Shown here: piece after piece, positions 1-11,891 of the stretch
Layout of the letters: each line of letters begins with the position of its first letter
Position numbering within the stretch: position 1 is the first letter of the stretch
Assembly: GCA_900074885.1 (NCBI GenBank)
Contig: FJUW01000055.1
Location: 349,723-391,458, forward strand
Origin: Rhynchosporium graminicola
Taxonomy: Eukaryota > Ascomycota > Leotiomycetes > Helotiales > Ploettnerulaceae
Direction of reading: 5' to 3'
DNA length: 41,736 bases
Translations under genes and position numbers: made by a program
Notes under the pieces: generated by a model
What the model saw: the letters and a program-made list of their open reading frames with translations, nothing else
The model's database searches: none
What the model was told of the DNA's origin: nothing

Positions 1-1995
1 AAGTCTTTCCGGAAATAGAGACCGGAACTTATATCTCTATAATACTATACCGGCGTATATACGGACTATCGATCCTTAGAATACTTTATAACTACTAAGG
101 TCCTAACTAGTAAGTAAGCTAGATAGATAGAATTCCTTTCCGAATTCAACTTTTAAATTATATATACGCCTAGTAAAGATAACGCTAAAGCTAATATCCT
201 TAGCTATAGGGAATAAGATTTAAGGATATAAGAATAATAGAAATAGGATAATAGATCTCGGGTTTTATTACCTCTAGACCGCTTAGACCTTAAGATTAAC
301 GCGGAACTAGCTAAGTATTATATCGATTAAATTAGTTATATATACTTAATATCGCTAGGGACTAATATACTACTAGAACTCGCACGTAACTCTTTTGATT
401 TAATTAAGAAACTATATTAATTTAACTAAGAATTATTCTCTAAGGAACGAAATATATTAGGAGATAGCTATACTATTAATAATAGTTTACTACTTTATAA
501 TAGTTATCTATACGTATAATACTATATCTTATTATATACTTATTTAATTAGCGAAATCTACGATTAAGTTTCTTCCGCTTATCTAAACGCTCGTAAGACC
601 GCCGAAATAATTTCTACCTGTTATTACTAGAAAGGACTCGTATCGGATATAAAATAGTATACTCGTAATTGCCGCCTCTATTAGTACTCTTATTCGAAGT
701 ATACGAAATAGTAAGGATTCCTCTACTTATTACCGGTACTTAGCTACTCTATATAGTACTTAGCTATAGATTTTAAGGACTTCCTGCTTAATAACTAAGG
801 ATTTAATAGGATATTAGTATTTATCGACCGCTTAGGGAAGGATTCTATATTAATACTATACTATTATAATATCAATACCCGCGGGATAGTAACGTTATTT
901 ATCTAATAGATATATTATTTCGGATATACCCTTAAGTTAATTATATTCGACTAAGGAGCTTAATTAGTCTTATCTTTCTAGTAAGAGTTTTACTATATAA
1001 TTAGAGTTAAAGTTAAGTTCTTTACCTCTTTCTACTAGTAAACCGATAGATAAACGGAGATTATAAATCGGTATATTAACTAACGCCTTAGACCTTTTAT
1101 TAATTACTATTAGAGTAACTAGGGCGAACTACTACTAATAATAGACCGCGCTTAAGTAACTCTACCTTATGACTCTATTAGTATAGCGCTATATACCCTT
1201 AAATATAGTATACTACTACGGAATAGCTAGGACTAGAAGTAACTTACCGGATCGATATCGCAAGAGAAGCTTAATTATACTAATACTAAATCCCTAGCTA
1301 AATATACTAAATCCGCTATCGAGGTTATAAAAGCTAATATACTAGCTACTTAGTATAAGATAAGCGCTATAACTGACCCGAAACGGTATAGTATCGACTA
1401 GGAAGTTAGAGATAAGGTATTTCTCTCTATAAGGAACCTTAAGAATTACTAGCTAAGTAAGAAGCTATCTAGTCTCTAGGTAGGACTATACTAGGTCTTA
1501 GCTAAGATCAGATACTCTTATAAGCTGGATTTACTCCCGGGATCTTCTATTTATAATATATTCGCTCTCGAATTACTCTTTAAGGACCCGGACGACTTAT
1601 TACTAAGCTAGGAGTTATAAAACCTACTCCCGGAAGTTATTACTACTTAAGAAGAGTAGGAGTTATAAGATATACTTATTATATAGCTCCTAAGAGGTAA
1701 TCTGAAGTATTAAGTTAGCTAGCTAAGCTATAACTCGGACTTAACTTAGTATAACGCTTCCGACTTAATAGGTACTCCGTATAAGCTTAGAGACTTCTAT
1801 GCTACTAACTTAAGTAAACCTAGACTTCCGCGTAAACTAGATTAATAGATTAAGGCTTAAGAAGACGGAATAGATAACTATAGTTACTTAGAGGATAATA
1901 AGCTATTATAGTTATTAGTATTAGAATTTATTACTAGGGATAATCCCCTGATTATACTCTATAATAACGCTATATCTAAAACTCTACTTTTTTAA
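1..1995 (+). pseudogene. gypsy-1 pol fragment: RNase H end, integrase, chromodomain-like C-terminus
   Basis: One frame starting at base 1 runs to a TAA at 1993-1995. It opens inside RNase H (KSFRK then RPELISL, the usual EEWRPEL region), continues through the SKDNAKANILS motif, and enters integrase, where the DRLGKDS and QTN/TK regions are readable. A chromodomain-like stretch near 1680-1800 reads LRGNLKYxVSxLxYNSDL. Integrase normally joins new element DNA to the chromosome, and chromodomains of this group steer insertion to histone-marked chromatin. Dozens of TAG/TAA stops replace Trp and Gln codons, so it cannot be expressed. I see no frameshift in this copy. The end of this frame overlaps the antisense frame by about 20 nt. 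Confidence 0.85.
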
Positions 1996-2937
1996 CTACT
2001 TCTACTTTACTAGCTTTCTCCCTTAAGTTCTCTAGAGCTCTTAGTAATTCTAGAATATCTAGAACCGGAACTATTATATTTAACTCTTTACTTAAATCTA
2101 CTAATATAGCTCTAGTAGTAAACTAAGTATAATAGCTAATCCTATAGGCTTTCTTCTTTAGAGAGAGTCCGGGAGTATCTAGATCTAACGCTATCTCTGA
2201 ACTAGAAAGTAAATTCCTTTTTCCTTTAGTATTAGATATCGTAGCTTTAAATATAGCTTTCTTCGCAAATTCCTATATAATACTATTTAACTCTTTCGTC
2301 TACTTTAACGCTATTTATACTATTAACTTAGACTTCGCCGAATCTATTATTAAAAGATCTAGATCCTATATTATATTAGTATCGTACTAGTATCTAAGGG
2401 TTTAAGATTATAACTTATTACCTTAATAAACTCTAACTCTTTAAATACCTTTTCTATAGAATACCTTAAAGCTTAAGTCTCTGCTAATTATATAGTAGTA
2501 ATCTCTAACGTAGTAGTAGGAGTAGCAGATTTCGCGAGATAATAGATCTGATTAATAGCCTTATAGGTAGCTATAATACTACTCTAATTTAACTCCGCGT
2601 CCTTAGCTTCGCTACTAGGAAATAAATCAGATAAAATAGTATACTCTATATTAATATAGTTAGGTAACTATAACGCGTTAGTATATATAACTACGTTTAG
2701 GTTTAAGTAACTTATATACTTATAACTGCTCTTTAATGCTAAATAATACTTATAAAGCTTAGAGTTAGGCTTATTAAATAAGTATAAGAGTTCTAAAACA
2801 GGAGTATTATTATACTTTATCTTAAGGAAAGCGCGAATATATCGTAGGTAATATATATAATACGCTACTGAAAGAGTACTAGCAGGAACTAGTAAAGGTA
2901 CTATAGGAGTTAGTATTATAGATCTGTGAAACTCTTA
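1976..2937 (-). pseudogene. gypsy-1 antisense extra frame, unknown function
   Basis: Between the pol stop and the LTR there is no sense coding. The minus strand carries two abutting open stretches. The upstream one (about 2937-2380) contains TPIVPLLVPASTLSVAYYIY and then NKPNSKLYKYY. The second (about 2390-1976) contains IIQDLDLLIIDSAKSK and SSSEIALDLDTPGLSLKKK, and ends at a TAG (1976-1978). The frame change falls at the same place in gypsy-2, so it predates the copies and may mark an intron or two genes. RIP-type stops interrupt both. I do not recognise a domain. The second half is rich in Leu, Glu and Lys, as in a helical protein. Start codon not determined. Confidence 0.5.
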
Positions 2938-3431
2938 TATTATACTTGAGAACTATCCCTAAAACTAAGATAGGAAACTTACTTATATTAAGAGAAGAGT
3001 TAATTAGGTCGATTAATATATAAGATTATAGTAGACTACTATAGTAGTTAGTAATAATACCTACTCTAGGAGCTATATCGTAGTCTAGGGAGAGTAAACT
3101 TATAAGTTAAAGTAGTTATCGCGGTTAAAAAGGAAAGGCTCTAATATTAATAAACCCTTTCCTTTATATATCTTACGCCCTACTTAAACTCGACTCCTAC
3201 TATAAATAGATAAAGTAAATACTACTTACTGCCCGATTTAGAAGCTACGACTAATATAGTACTATTACGGCGACGTAACTAGTTAGAACCTAATAAAGAA
3301 TTTACTACTACTAAAGAGCAGCTAGCGCTTATTACGCGAATATCGACGAAAATAGTTATAATAAAGACTAATTCTAATATAAACTATAACCTTCCGAGCT
3401 TAGGGTTAAGCTCTTCTTAGGGGGGGGGTAA

Positions 3432-3699
3432 TATAATAATAGCTCACTTGAATATCATATAAGAAGAAGGATAGATAATAGGGCCTAAGTTCATAGGTAT
3501 CCCGGCAGAACTAGTATCCGACCCGGTATAGTATCGGACTAGTACTAGTATATATATATAAGGTGCTTTATACTTTATCTCTCTTCTTCTTCCTTCCTTA
3601 TCTTTTTATTTCTTCTATAGTAGACTATATAAGATCGCTCTTAGCCTCCCTACTCGTTTATTCTTGCTTATATACCGCCTTAAGTCTTGTGTCGTTATA
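3432..3699 (+). repeat. gypsy-1 3' LTR (268 bp)
   Basis: The ends are inverted (TATAACGA-type start, TGTCGTTATA end), consistent with TG...CA ends converted by RIP. It has the same length as both LTRs of gypsy-2. A TATATATATATAAGG box at about 3549-3563 is followed by a C/T-rich tract and is the likely promoter. A second identical copy at 4203-4470 lies in the assembly duplication. Confidence 0.92.
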
Positions 3700-4056
3700 T
3701 TATTATACCCGGCACCTATACCCTGTACCTTATCACTAGCCTGTACCCTGCATACTCTATTAGAGTTACTATGAAGGTTCTCGATAGAGTTCTACTAATC
3801 TCTAGTACGTATATCGTACTTCTAGAGGTTTCTATTAACGTACTACTAACGTAGTATAATTCTATAGTATACGTATCTTCTTCTATGGAGTTCTGTATTA
3901 CGTAGTATAGAATATTCTAGAGAGCTCACATAGCTATATAAGTAGCTAGAGTCTCTCCTGTAGTTAGCTCTCTTCAAGCAAGTAAAGCAAGTCAAATTAA
4001 TCACCTATTATTCTGTTATTCTGACCTTTAGCTGATTTCCACCTTTAATTTTCATA
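3700..4056 (+). repeat. copia-1 5' LTR, right 357 bp (split by gypsy-1)
   Basis: It aligns with the last 357 bp of the copia-1 3' LTR (15789-16145). Differences are mainly transitions (for example ATACCC against GTACCC at the left end). The first 131 bp of this LTR must lie beyond gypsy-1, to the left of the window. It ends TTTTCATA, matching TTTTCACA in the 3' LTR. Confidence 0.9.
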
Positions 4057-4145
4057 TAGTAGCAATTCACTTAGTGAAATCAGCTAATCAGACGCTTCCT
4101 CCTTCGATCGATCTCGCCTAAACTCGCTTCCGTTACTCCTTACTG

Positions 4146-4916
4146 NAGTATAAACTATAACCTTCCGAGCTTAGGGTTAAGCTCTTCTTAGGGGGGGGGT
4201 AATATAATAATAGCTCACTTGAATATCATATAAGAAGAAGGATAGATAATAGGGCCTAAGTTCATAGGTATCCCGGCAGAACTAGTATCCGACCCGGTAT
4301 AGTATCGGACTAGTACTAGTATATATATATAAGGTGCTTTATACTTTATCTCTCTTCTTCTTCCTTCCTTATCTTTTTATTTCTTCTATAGTAGACTATA
4401 TAAGATCGCTCTTAGCCTCCCTACTCGTTTATTCTTGCTTATATACCGCCTTAAGTCTTGTGTCGTTATATTATTATACCCGGCACCTATACCCTGTACC
4501 TTATCACTAGCCTGTACCCTGCATACTCTATTAGAGTTACTATGAAGGTTCTCGATAGAGTTCTACTAATCTCTAGTACGTATATCGTACTTCTAGAGGT
4601 TTCTATTAACGTACTACTAACGTAGTATAATTCTATAGTATACGTATCTTCTTCTATGGAGTTCTGTATTACGTAGTATAGAATATTCTAGAGAGCTCAC
4701 ATAGCTATATAAGTAGCTAGAGTCTCTCCTGTAGTTAGCTCTCTTCAAGCAAGTAAAGCAAGTCAAATTAATCACCTATTATTCTGTTATTCTGACCTTT
4801 AGCTGATTTCCACCTTTAATTTTCATATAGTAGCAATTCACTTAGTGAAATCAGCTAATCAGACGCTTCCTCCTTCGATCGATCTCGCCTAAACTCGCTT
4901 CCGTTACTCCTTACTG
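4146..4916. other. single-N join followed by a 768-bp direct duplicate (probable assembly artefact)
   Basis: Base 4146 is N. The sequence 4149-4916 repeats 3378-4145, with no difference seen by eye. It includes a second gypsy-1 LTR (4203-4470) and a second copia-1 LTR remnant (4471-4827). Exact identity in a region otherwise riddled with point changes, meeting at an N, points to two contigs with unmerged overlapping ends. Confidence 0.88.
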
Positions 4917-5577
4917 ATAAAGGAGCTTCCTGATTAGGCGTTACTTAGTTATTTTCAACGACTCTTTCGCCTAGAGCTAGCTAGTAAACTAGCCCCTTTG
5001 AGCCCTACTAATATAGCTATAGCGAATCAGACTCGTAGCCCTTGACCCTAAGATAAAGTTACAGGGAAATCATAACTTATAACCTCTCGAAGCCTTTAGA
5101 AGTAGAGACGACCTAGTGACCCTAGGTACGAAAGCCAAGATCTTATTCCGGGGTGCCCGTAGCTACTGCCGACTTAGTTTAGAAGCTAGGCCTCGTTAAG
5201 CAGTAGTATATAGCTTCTAATCGCTATTTAGCTTAGCATATATTATAGGTCGGCTAATATAAGCTACTATTGAGTATAAGAAGCTATCCTCAGAGAGAGT
5301 TACTTAATAGTAATACTTAAGGCGCTATAAGGTAAAACTAGGCCTAGTAGTAAGGTTAATTCAATAGTAAATACGATAGACGTAGTTACCGTATACTACT
5401 ATTGATTTTAACTAAGCGAAAAACTCAGTAAGATAGTAAGCTCGGCGTAGCTATTATCTTTTTCAAGAGTAAGATAAGGTCAGTATCTTTCCAAGCTACT
5501 TAGTAGCTTATACGAGTAAAACTCGTACTTTTAAGACCTCTTAGTACTTAGTACTATTGAACTGCATATAAGGAATC
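4828..5577 (+). other. copia-1 leader between 5' LTR and gag
   Basis: About 660 bp (4917-5577) beyond the duplicated stretch, plus the first part shown in both copies of the duplication (4057-4145 and 4828-4916). No frame is readable. The bases just after the LTR (TAGTAGCAATTC) could be a RIP-altered TGG-type primer-binding site, but I could not match a tRNA. Confidence 0.45.
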
Positions 5578-6521
5578 ATATCTTCCTTCAAGGGAGATAA
5601 GCTAGAAGGCCGCTCTAACTATATAGAGTAGCTTAATACGGCTAGCCTCTATTTAGAGGTAAATAGCTATATATCTTATATTAATAATACTAAGACTAAG
5701 CCTAGCCGAGCTCTCTACTTCAAGTCAGAAGAACGTATTAACGCGAAAGGCGAAAAGAGAATAGATTATACTTCTTACTCTCCTGAGCTAGCGATTAAAT
5801 ACTATAAGAGACTAGCTGATTTTGAGCGTGAAAATAAGAAGGCTTTAGGCGCTATTAAGTCGATTATATCACTTGAAAACCTCGATAGATTCAAGGATAA
5901 GACTAGCGCAAAAGACCTATAGGAAGCTATTATAGCTACCTACGGTTCTACTAGCCTAGAGGAGATCAGTAGGCATATAAATCGTATTATCGATAATACC
6001 TACTCCTCTTATAAGAATATAGACGAGTATACTAGCGTAATTCAAGCTAGTTCAGTCTACCTAAAGCAGCTCAAGTGTGAGATTCNTAGCGTAATTCAAG
6101 CTAGTTCAGTCTACCTAAAGCAGCTTAAGTGTGAGATTCTAAAGCTTATACTAGCTAGCCTTATATTTAAAGGTTTACCTAGTTCTTTTGATTCTTTTGC
6201 TTCTAGGAAATACGAAGAAATCTCTAATAACCTTTCTTCTATTGATATAGAAGGTTTAATAAGAGATCTTATATTAGAAGAGGCTAGAATAAATACTTCT
6301 ACCGATTGATAAGCTAATAAGGCTTTTAAGGGGAAGAATTCGAAAGGCAGTAAGAAGTGTGGTTACTATAATAAAACAAACCATATAGAGGCAAATTGCT
6401 ATATAAAGCACCCTGAGCTTATACCTAATAAATCGACTAAGAAGAAGTCGAAAGGTAAAGGCGCTAAAGAATCAAAAGAGGAGTCTACTAAGGCCCTTAT
6501 GAGTTCTTTCAGTAGTACTAT
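5578..6521 (+). pseudogene. copia-1 gag: capsid and zinc knuckle
   Basis: Gag forms the particle that packages element RNA. The likely start is the ATA at 5578-5580, read as a mutated ATG. The copia gag region then follows: KLEGRSNYIE, a stop in the place of Trp, and LNTASLYLE. At 5916 a TAG replaces Trp in KDLWEAI. The zinc knuckle near 6357-6400 reads CGYYNKTNHIEANC, so the second Cys of CX2CX4HX4C has become Tyr (TGY to TAY), a RIP-type change. The frame is cut at 6521 by copia-2 and resumes at 12070. The N at 6086 adds a 53-bp duplicated piece, which artificially lengthens it. Confidence 0.85.
6033..6139. other. single-N join with 53-bp duplicate
   Basis: Base 6086 is N. Bases 6033-6085 and 6087-6139 are the same 53 bp with one C/T difference (GCTCAAG against GCTTAAG). 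The gag reading frame makes sense only if one copy is removed. Interpreted as an unmerged contig overlap. Confidence 0.82.
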
Positions 6522-6699
6522 TATCGCAAGGTTACGTTGATCTTCAGAGTAAGGCATAGAGTAGTTGAATGATGTTAGTTGCATTACAGTACTAATTACT
6601 ATGGAGAGTCGATAGAAGATATTATCTAGGAATATCCGCACGGACTATGCACGTGACTATAGTCACCTGATCTATGCTAAGACCCATATCCTCGTAACA
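6522..6699 (-). repeat. copia-2 3' LTR
   Basis: Left copy on the plus strand. It is more RIP-altered than its partner at 11892-12069: GTAACA against GCAACA and CTATGC against CCATGC near the ends. Same 178-bp length. Confidence 0.92.
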
Positions 6700-6889
6700 C
6701 ACCCCTCTGTAGAGATACTATAAAGTCGGTAACTTCTACAGGTACGAGTGATCTAATTTCCTGTAATTAGTCGATTATACTATCGTATGCGTACGTATAG
6801 TGATACCCCTGGAGACTAGCACCATGCCTCGATATCACGTGAATCTGGATAAACTACAAGTTCCGTAATTCCTTTAAGATAAGTTAGCC

Positions 6890-9800
6890 TTCCAATTGAT
6901 ATCTATACCCCTTATTCTAAGTGTAAAACAGTCATATTCAGTATTACTATAAAGGCCTTAAGGTCTTATGGGCTAAGTGGTTTAGTGAAACTATCTGCCG
7001 CGTTCTCTTTTAAGGGTATATACTAAGGGTCTAAATAACCTCTAGCGACCTCCTAGCGAAAGTAGTAGAATTTAATATCGATATGCTTAGTACGTTAGTG
7101 TAATTCAGGGTTCTCCGATAGAGATAAAGCTCCCTGATTATCGCACTATATCTCTATACTCCTAGAGTCTAGCTTATTATAGCCTAGCTCCTTTAGTACT
7201 TGGCGTATCCATAAAGCTTCTCTAGTAAAGGCGCATATAGCTATATACTCTGCTTCCGTAGAGGCAAGAGCTATAGTAGTCTATCGCTTTGAAATAGCTG
7301 AGAAAACACCTCCTATAAGGAAGAAATATACTCCGGTGTGCGATACTCTGTCGATTCGGTTACCGGCCTAATTAGAGTCGCAGAAACCTCTTAATTTCAT
7401 CTTCTCTCTGTTAGTAACGTCTCCTCCGTAAGTCGTAGCGTAGTACTTCGTACCTTATAGGTACGTAAGTACTCTCTTAGCGCTCGCAAGGTGTTAAGGT
7501 GATAGATTTATCAGAAATTGTGATAGTATAGAGTAGTAGTATAGTATATCCTAGCGAGTATAAGCTAGGTACTGTAAACTACCGTAAAGCTATTGATATA
7601 GCTTGATTTCTTATAGAGTAGCTACTCCCTTGAATTTGACTATAGAAACCTCTGAACTAGTAGCAAAGGGCGTATTAGCGCTCTTGCAGTTAGTTATTCT
7701 AAATCGATCTAATATCTTATCGATATACGTATCTTAGTAAAGAGAAATCGTCTTCTTCTCTCTGTTACGTATAATTCTGACGCTAAGGAAGTATTTAGCT
7801 AGTCTAGCTAGTAGAATATCGAATATAGTGAGAATCTTCTTCTTAAGCTCTTTAAGAGCTATTCTAGCCTTTAAGATAACTAGAAAATCGTCGACGTAAG
7901 TAACGATAATTATTCTAGTTTCTCAGTTAATATATACGCAATTATTAGTTTATAAAGGTATAAAGTCGATAATACCGAACTCCTTGCGTAGTGTCTCTTA
8001 CTAGAGGCGTGGAGACTACTTCAGACTATATAGAGCCTTTAGCAAGAGTATATATTCATCGTCTATGAGTCTACGCCTAAATTATCTATAAAATAGCGGT
8101 AATTTGACGTATATCTAGGTATCGGCTTTACTATATAAGAATACTATTACTATATTAAACTATTCGACTTCTAAGTCGTACTCCGCCGTAACTACTAAGC
8201 TTATCTTCTAAGTAGAAGATTTATAGACTCCGGTACACGTCTGATCGTAATCGTAACTAAATCGTTACGTATAACCTTAGACTATAAATCTGACCTTATA
8301 TTTATCGATTTTGCCGTCTATATCTCTCTTAGTCTTAAAAACTAGACGAGAACCTAGTACTCTATACCCTTTTAGCATATCAGAGCGACTTATAGTCTTC
8401 TAAGTCGACTTCTCTTCAAGAGATCGATACTCCTTGATTATAGCTTTCTTCTATTCTGGCTAATTAGCTCTCTTTATAGCCTGATCTAAAGTAGTCGGAT
8501 TATCTAAGAATGGAGACTCTTCTTGAGCTATATGAAAGGCGAGTCGATACTGAATAGTACTCTCTTATACTTCTTTAAGTAGTGAAATTATATAGGAGTA
8601 GCTATTATTTAGTTCCGGGGTTGCCTTAGGCGTCGAAATTGGAGTCGGATTATTATAGCTAGAGCGTGTAGCCCTAGGGACGTACTCCGGCATATGGTTC
8701 TTGGATCTAGGAGGCTTACTACGCTTCTTTTATATGGTAATTTGCTCCGGAATATCGACCTCTAGTACTAGAACTTCGTCCTCAACTATGGATTCGGCAT
8801 CCGTACTACTGTCGACTTCTTCTTCCGAGACTATACCTATATTAGGAGTAGTAGCACTAGTAACCTCGACGTCTTGATTTTGACTTAAAGTATTAATAGA
8901 ATCACCCCTAGTTTAAGGTACTATTATAGCGTCTTCTTCGTGAGGTTCTATGACTAAGCTATCTTTATCAAATCGTAGATAAGAGGTACGAACTACCTTT
9001 CTATTAACTAGGTATCTATAGATATTATGACCTTTAAATCCCACTAGAATACCCTTTTCAGCTCTAGGAGCTACCTTATAGCTCTGGACTCTCTTCTCCT
9101 TATTAATTAGTATGAAGATAGGATATCCTAATACACGGAGATACTTAATAGAGGGAATATAGTTCACCCCTAGCTTAATATCGTCCTAGAAGCACTTAAA
9201 AGGAGTCTTCCCTTCTACTCTAGAAATAGAGGTAAGGTTAGCGATATATATGCAGGCGAGTAGAATTTCCGGCTACATATAATCAGGTATATTCTGGTCC
9301 ACTATAACTATACGTACCTTCTCGATAATCGTACGTATAGAGCGTTTAGCTCTTCTATCTTACTCTAGAGTATACGGAGTAGACTCCTCTAGTAGTATTC
9401 TAAAGTAGTCGGTAAGCTCTTTCATCTAAGAGGGAGAGTACTCCTTACTCCCGTCATATCTCCATACCTTAATTTTGCAGTAATACTATATTTCGGCTAA
9501 CTTAATTAGCTTTTAATTAGCTAGGTATATATCCGACTTCTTAGCGTAAGTAAAGGCCCACTTTCCAGTCGAATAGGCGCATAAGAAGATAGAAGCATAA
9601 GAGTGACTATTCAGACCCTTAGGTTTAAGGTATACTATATCTATATGGATTTCATCTATCGATCTAGTAGGTCGGGCACGTGCTAATACCTTATTAACTT
9701 TCCGAATAAGTCGGCCTTTCTCATATAGTACGTAAAAGCGAGTTCTACTAGTCTTAAGCTCTATAAACTTTATACTAGTAACTATAGATTGAGTGCGTCG

Positions 9801-10499
9801 TACTACGTTAAAGCTAGCGTGATATATACGTCTATGCTAAAGCTCTATATCGATTGTAGCTTACTCTACTGCTGCAGGTAAGCTTAAACCCGGAAGGCTA
9901 GCGTACCCTGCGCCGGAGGTCGTCTCTTCTTTAATAATAAATAGATTCTTATTAATTATATAGATCTCTTTCTCCTTAGATATATAGAGAATAGAACTAC
10001 GTAAATAACTTCCTAATTTGTTCAATTTAGAACCGGAGTATAGGCAGACTAGAGACTACGGGATATATAGTGTATTATAGCACTCTAATATGCGTACTAT
10101 ACTATCGGTCTTTATCGCCTTAATCGTATAACTTCTAATCCCGGTAGGGCGTAATAGCCTATTAATAGTAAGTATATAGGGTAAGTTGTCTTTTGGCATA
10201 TATAAGGTAAATTTAGAAAGGTCGTTAGATATATGCTCCGTAGCGCCGGTATCGAAGAGCTATCGTGACTTATTATAGTAAGAGAATATAGCTGTAGAAG
10301 CCGTAATAGTAGGGAAACACGGTAAAAGGGCTGCGCCGAAGATACTACTATCGTCGGAATCGTTATCTTTCTTCTTTCTACTACTAGTCTTCTTCTTATT
10401 AGTCTTATTAGTCTTACTCTCTCTCTCCTTCTTCTTTAGCTATTCGGTATGCGGGATCTACTTCTTTCCAGACTTCTCCTTAAACTCCTTCTTCTTCTA
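6890..10499 (-). pseudogene. copia-2 pol: protease, integrase, RT, RNase H
   Basis: One minus frame carries the order typical of copia. The protease has LFDTGATEHI (10241-10260), with its catalytic DTG intact. The integrase has a His motif near 9830 and a catalytic-Asp stretch HIDIVYLKPKG near 9630. The stretch 8913-9167 reads YLRVLGYPIFI then KGILVGFKGHNIYR, the region joining integrase to RT. The RT active site YVDD (7887-7898) is intact, unlike the other elements here, because it is written GACGAT without a TpG step. RNase H shows GFCDSN, STEAEYIA and CDNQGALSLSENPE between about 7390 and 7100. Stops of TAG/TAA type interrupt it throughout, so it is not functional. Confidence 0.88.
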
Positions 10500-11760
10500 T
10501 TTATTAATAACAAAACAGTTCTCTGGAGTATGCTTTAGCGACGTCTATTTGCAGTGCTTATAAGTCGGCCTAGTATCCTTACTAGCCGGCTTAGTAGCTC
10601 CTCCGCCGCTTCCTTTCTTAGGTATAGACTTATTGCTATATAGAGCTTAACCTGCTATCTTTCCGATAGAGTCACTCGCTCTAGCCTCGTTAGTAATATC
10701 TTCGATTAAACTAACTAAAGTCACTCCTAATTTAGCCTTCTCGGTCGTATCTAGGTTATTACTAGAAGAAACTCTTAAGAGAGAACGTTATCTTTTAGCT
10801 TATATAGGCTACTTCTCTGAAACTGCGGCAATAAATATGATTAGATACTATACCGGAGGTAGAGCTATTATTAAAGTCTATAATTTAAAAATTAAGAGCT
10901 TAAAAGCGATAATAAACTTCTCTAAGGAGTTGAAATCGTTATACTAGAGCTTAATATAATCTTATATAGCGTTATATACTAGTATATTACAACATCCTTA
11001 ATACTGCGCATATAAGGCCTCAAAAATATCTAATAAAGTAGTTTTACTAGTTATATACGCGAGAGGTCCGGCCTTATAATTCAGCGTGATTACTAGCTTT
11101 ATTTAACTCTCTCTAGACTCCTAATCTTATTACTTCTTAAGGGCTTTATCGTCGATATCGTTATCCTATTCGTCTACCTCTTTAGGCACGTAGTCGCGCG
11201 ACTTAACGTTAAGAAACTTACTAATTCTATTAGTTTTAGTAATATTTAGTACCTTATCTCTCTATTCCGTGTAGTTCTCTCCTCCCTTGAGCTTATAGCC
11301 GTCTGCTAAGTTTAAAGACGTAGAGCTACTTATCTTCTTGCGTTTATACGGCTCTAGCGTAGTCGTAGTAATAGGTTCCGATTCCGGCTCTTCCGGATCC
11401 TCTAGATAGTCCTAGGACGTCGAATTAGCGTCTGTAAAGGGTAAATCGGGTATGTTTTGAGTCCTAGGGACTTAGGTAGGTTCCGGCGCTAGCGCGGAAA
11501 ACTCTGCACCTCGAGATATGATAATTTCGGAATCGTCGACTTTGACTACTATACGAGTACGAGTATTAAGTACTATACGGCTTGTTTATAGTATCTCTTC
11601 AATAGAGCTAGAGTTATCGGAGTACACTTCTTCGACTTCTTCTAATGATAGTAGCGTAGGTGCGATAGCTGAAGAACTCTCTCCACTAGCACTCTGCGCG
11701 ATTATATTTACTATAGAAAGACGCGCCAGTTTGACTGAACTATACGCGTATACTGTACCT
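10500..11760 (-). pseudogene. copia-2 gag: acidic N-terminus, capsid, zinc knuckle
   Basis: Reading from about 11760 leftward, an acidic, Ser-rich N-terminal part (DDSEIIIS, EDPEEPESEP) precedes a capsid stretch beginning GYKLKGGENYTE with a stop in the Trp position, then DKVLNITKTNRISKFLNV. A middle part reads YNDFNSLEKFIIAFKLL, as in copia gag proteins. A zinc knuckle remnant near 10580-10500 reads KHCKQTSLKHTPENC, with the first Cys lost. It should be continuous with pol. About fifteen RIP-type stops. Exact start not determined. Confidence 0.78.
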
Positions 11761-11877
11761 TAATCGGAAGCTCGCAGCTTGAATCTCTACCCTTTTAGTA
11801 CTAAGAAACAGTTCGACGCTTACTATTAAGAATCATAGTACTACTGCTTCTTTGAGTACTACTCTACTTCTGGCTAT

Positions 11878-11891
11878 CGGGGCTCATAACC
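11878..11891 (-). promoter_or_regulatory. copia-2 primer-binding site (initiator tRNA-Met half-molecule)
   Basis: Directly after the 5' LTR the minus strand reads GGTTATGAGCCCCG. This is the reverse complement of CGGGGCTCATAACC, the anticodon arm of fungal initiator tRNA-Met, ending just 3' of the anticodon. Drosophila copia is known to prime from the 5' half of this tRNA at the equivalent site. The same 13 bases follow the LTR at 38840-39109. Confidence 0.78.

Larger units (their letters stand above)
1..3699 (+). mobile_element. gypsy-1: Ty3/gypsy chromovirus, 3' half, RIP-degraded
   Basis: This is the right-hand part of an LTR retrotransposon whose left part lies outside the window. In order it holds the end of RNase H, integrase, a chromodomain-like tail, a 1.4-kb stretch with an antisense frame, a G-rich polypurine tract (about 3420-3428) and the 3' LTR (3432-3699). 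It aligns end to end with gypsy-2 (29644-33344), and the differences are mostly C/T and G/A transitions. Its LTR abuts position 132 of the copia-1 LTR, so gypsy-1 inserted into copia-1. The matching left junction is not visible, so the target duplication (TTATT expected from the intact LTR) cannot be checked. Confidence 0.9.

Noticed and set aside
4057..4070. copia-1 primer-binding site TAGTAGCAATTCAC
   Set aside because: It could be RIP-altered TGG..., but I cannot match it to a known fungal tRNA end.
6399..6641. 80-codon minus-strand open frame
   Set aside because: Runs across the copia-1 gag / copia-2 LTR junction; a chance frame over an LTR.
11518..11763. 81-codon plus-strand open frame
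   Set aside because: Shadow of copia-2 gag, which is read on the minus strand.
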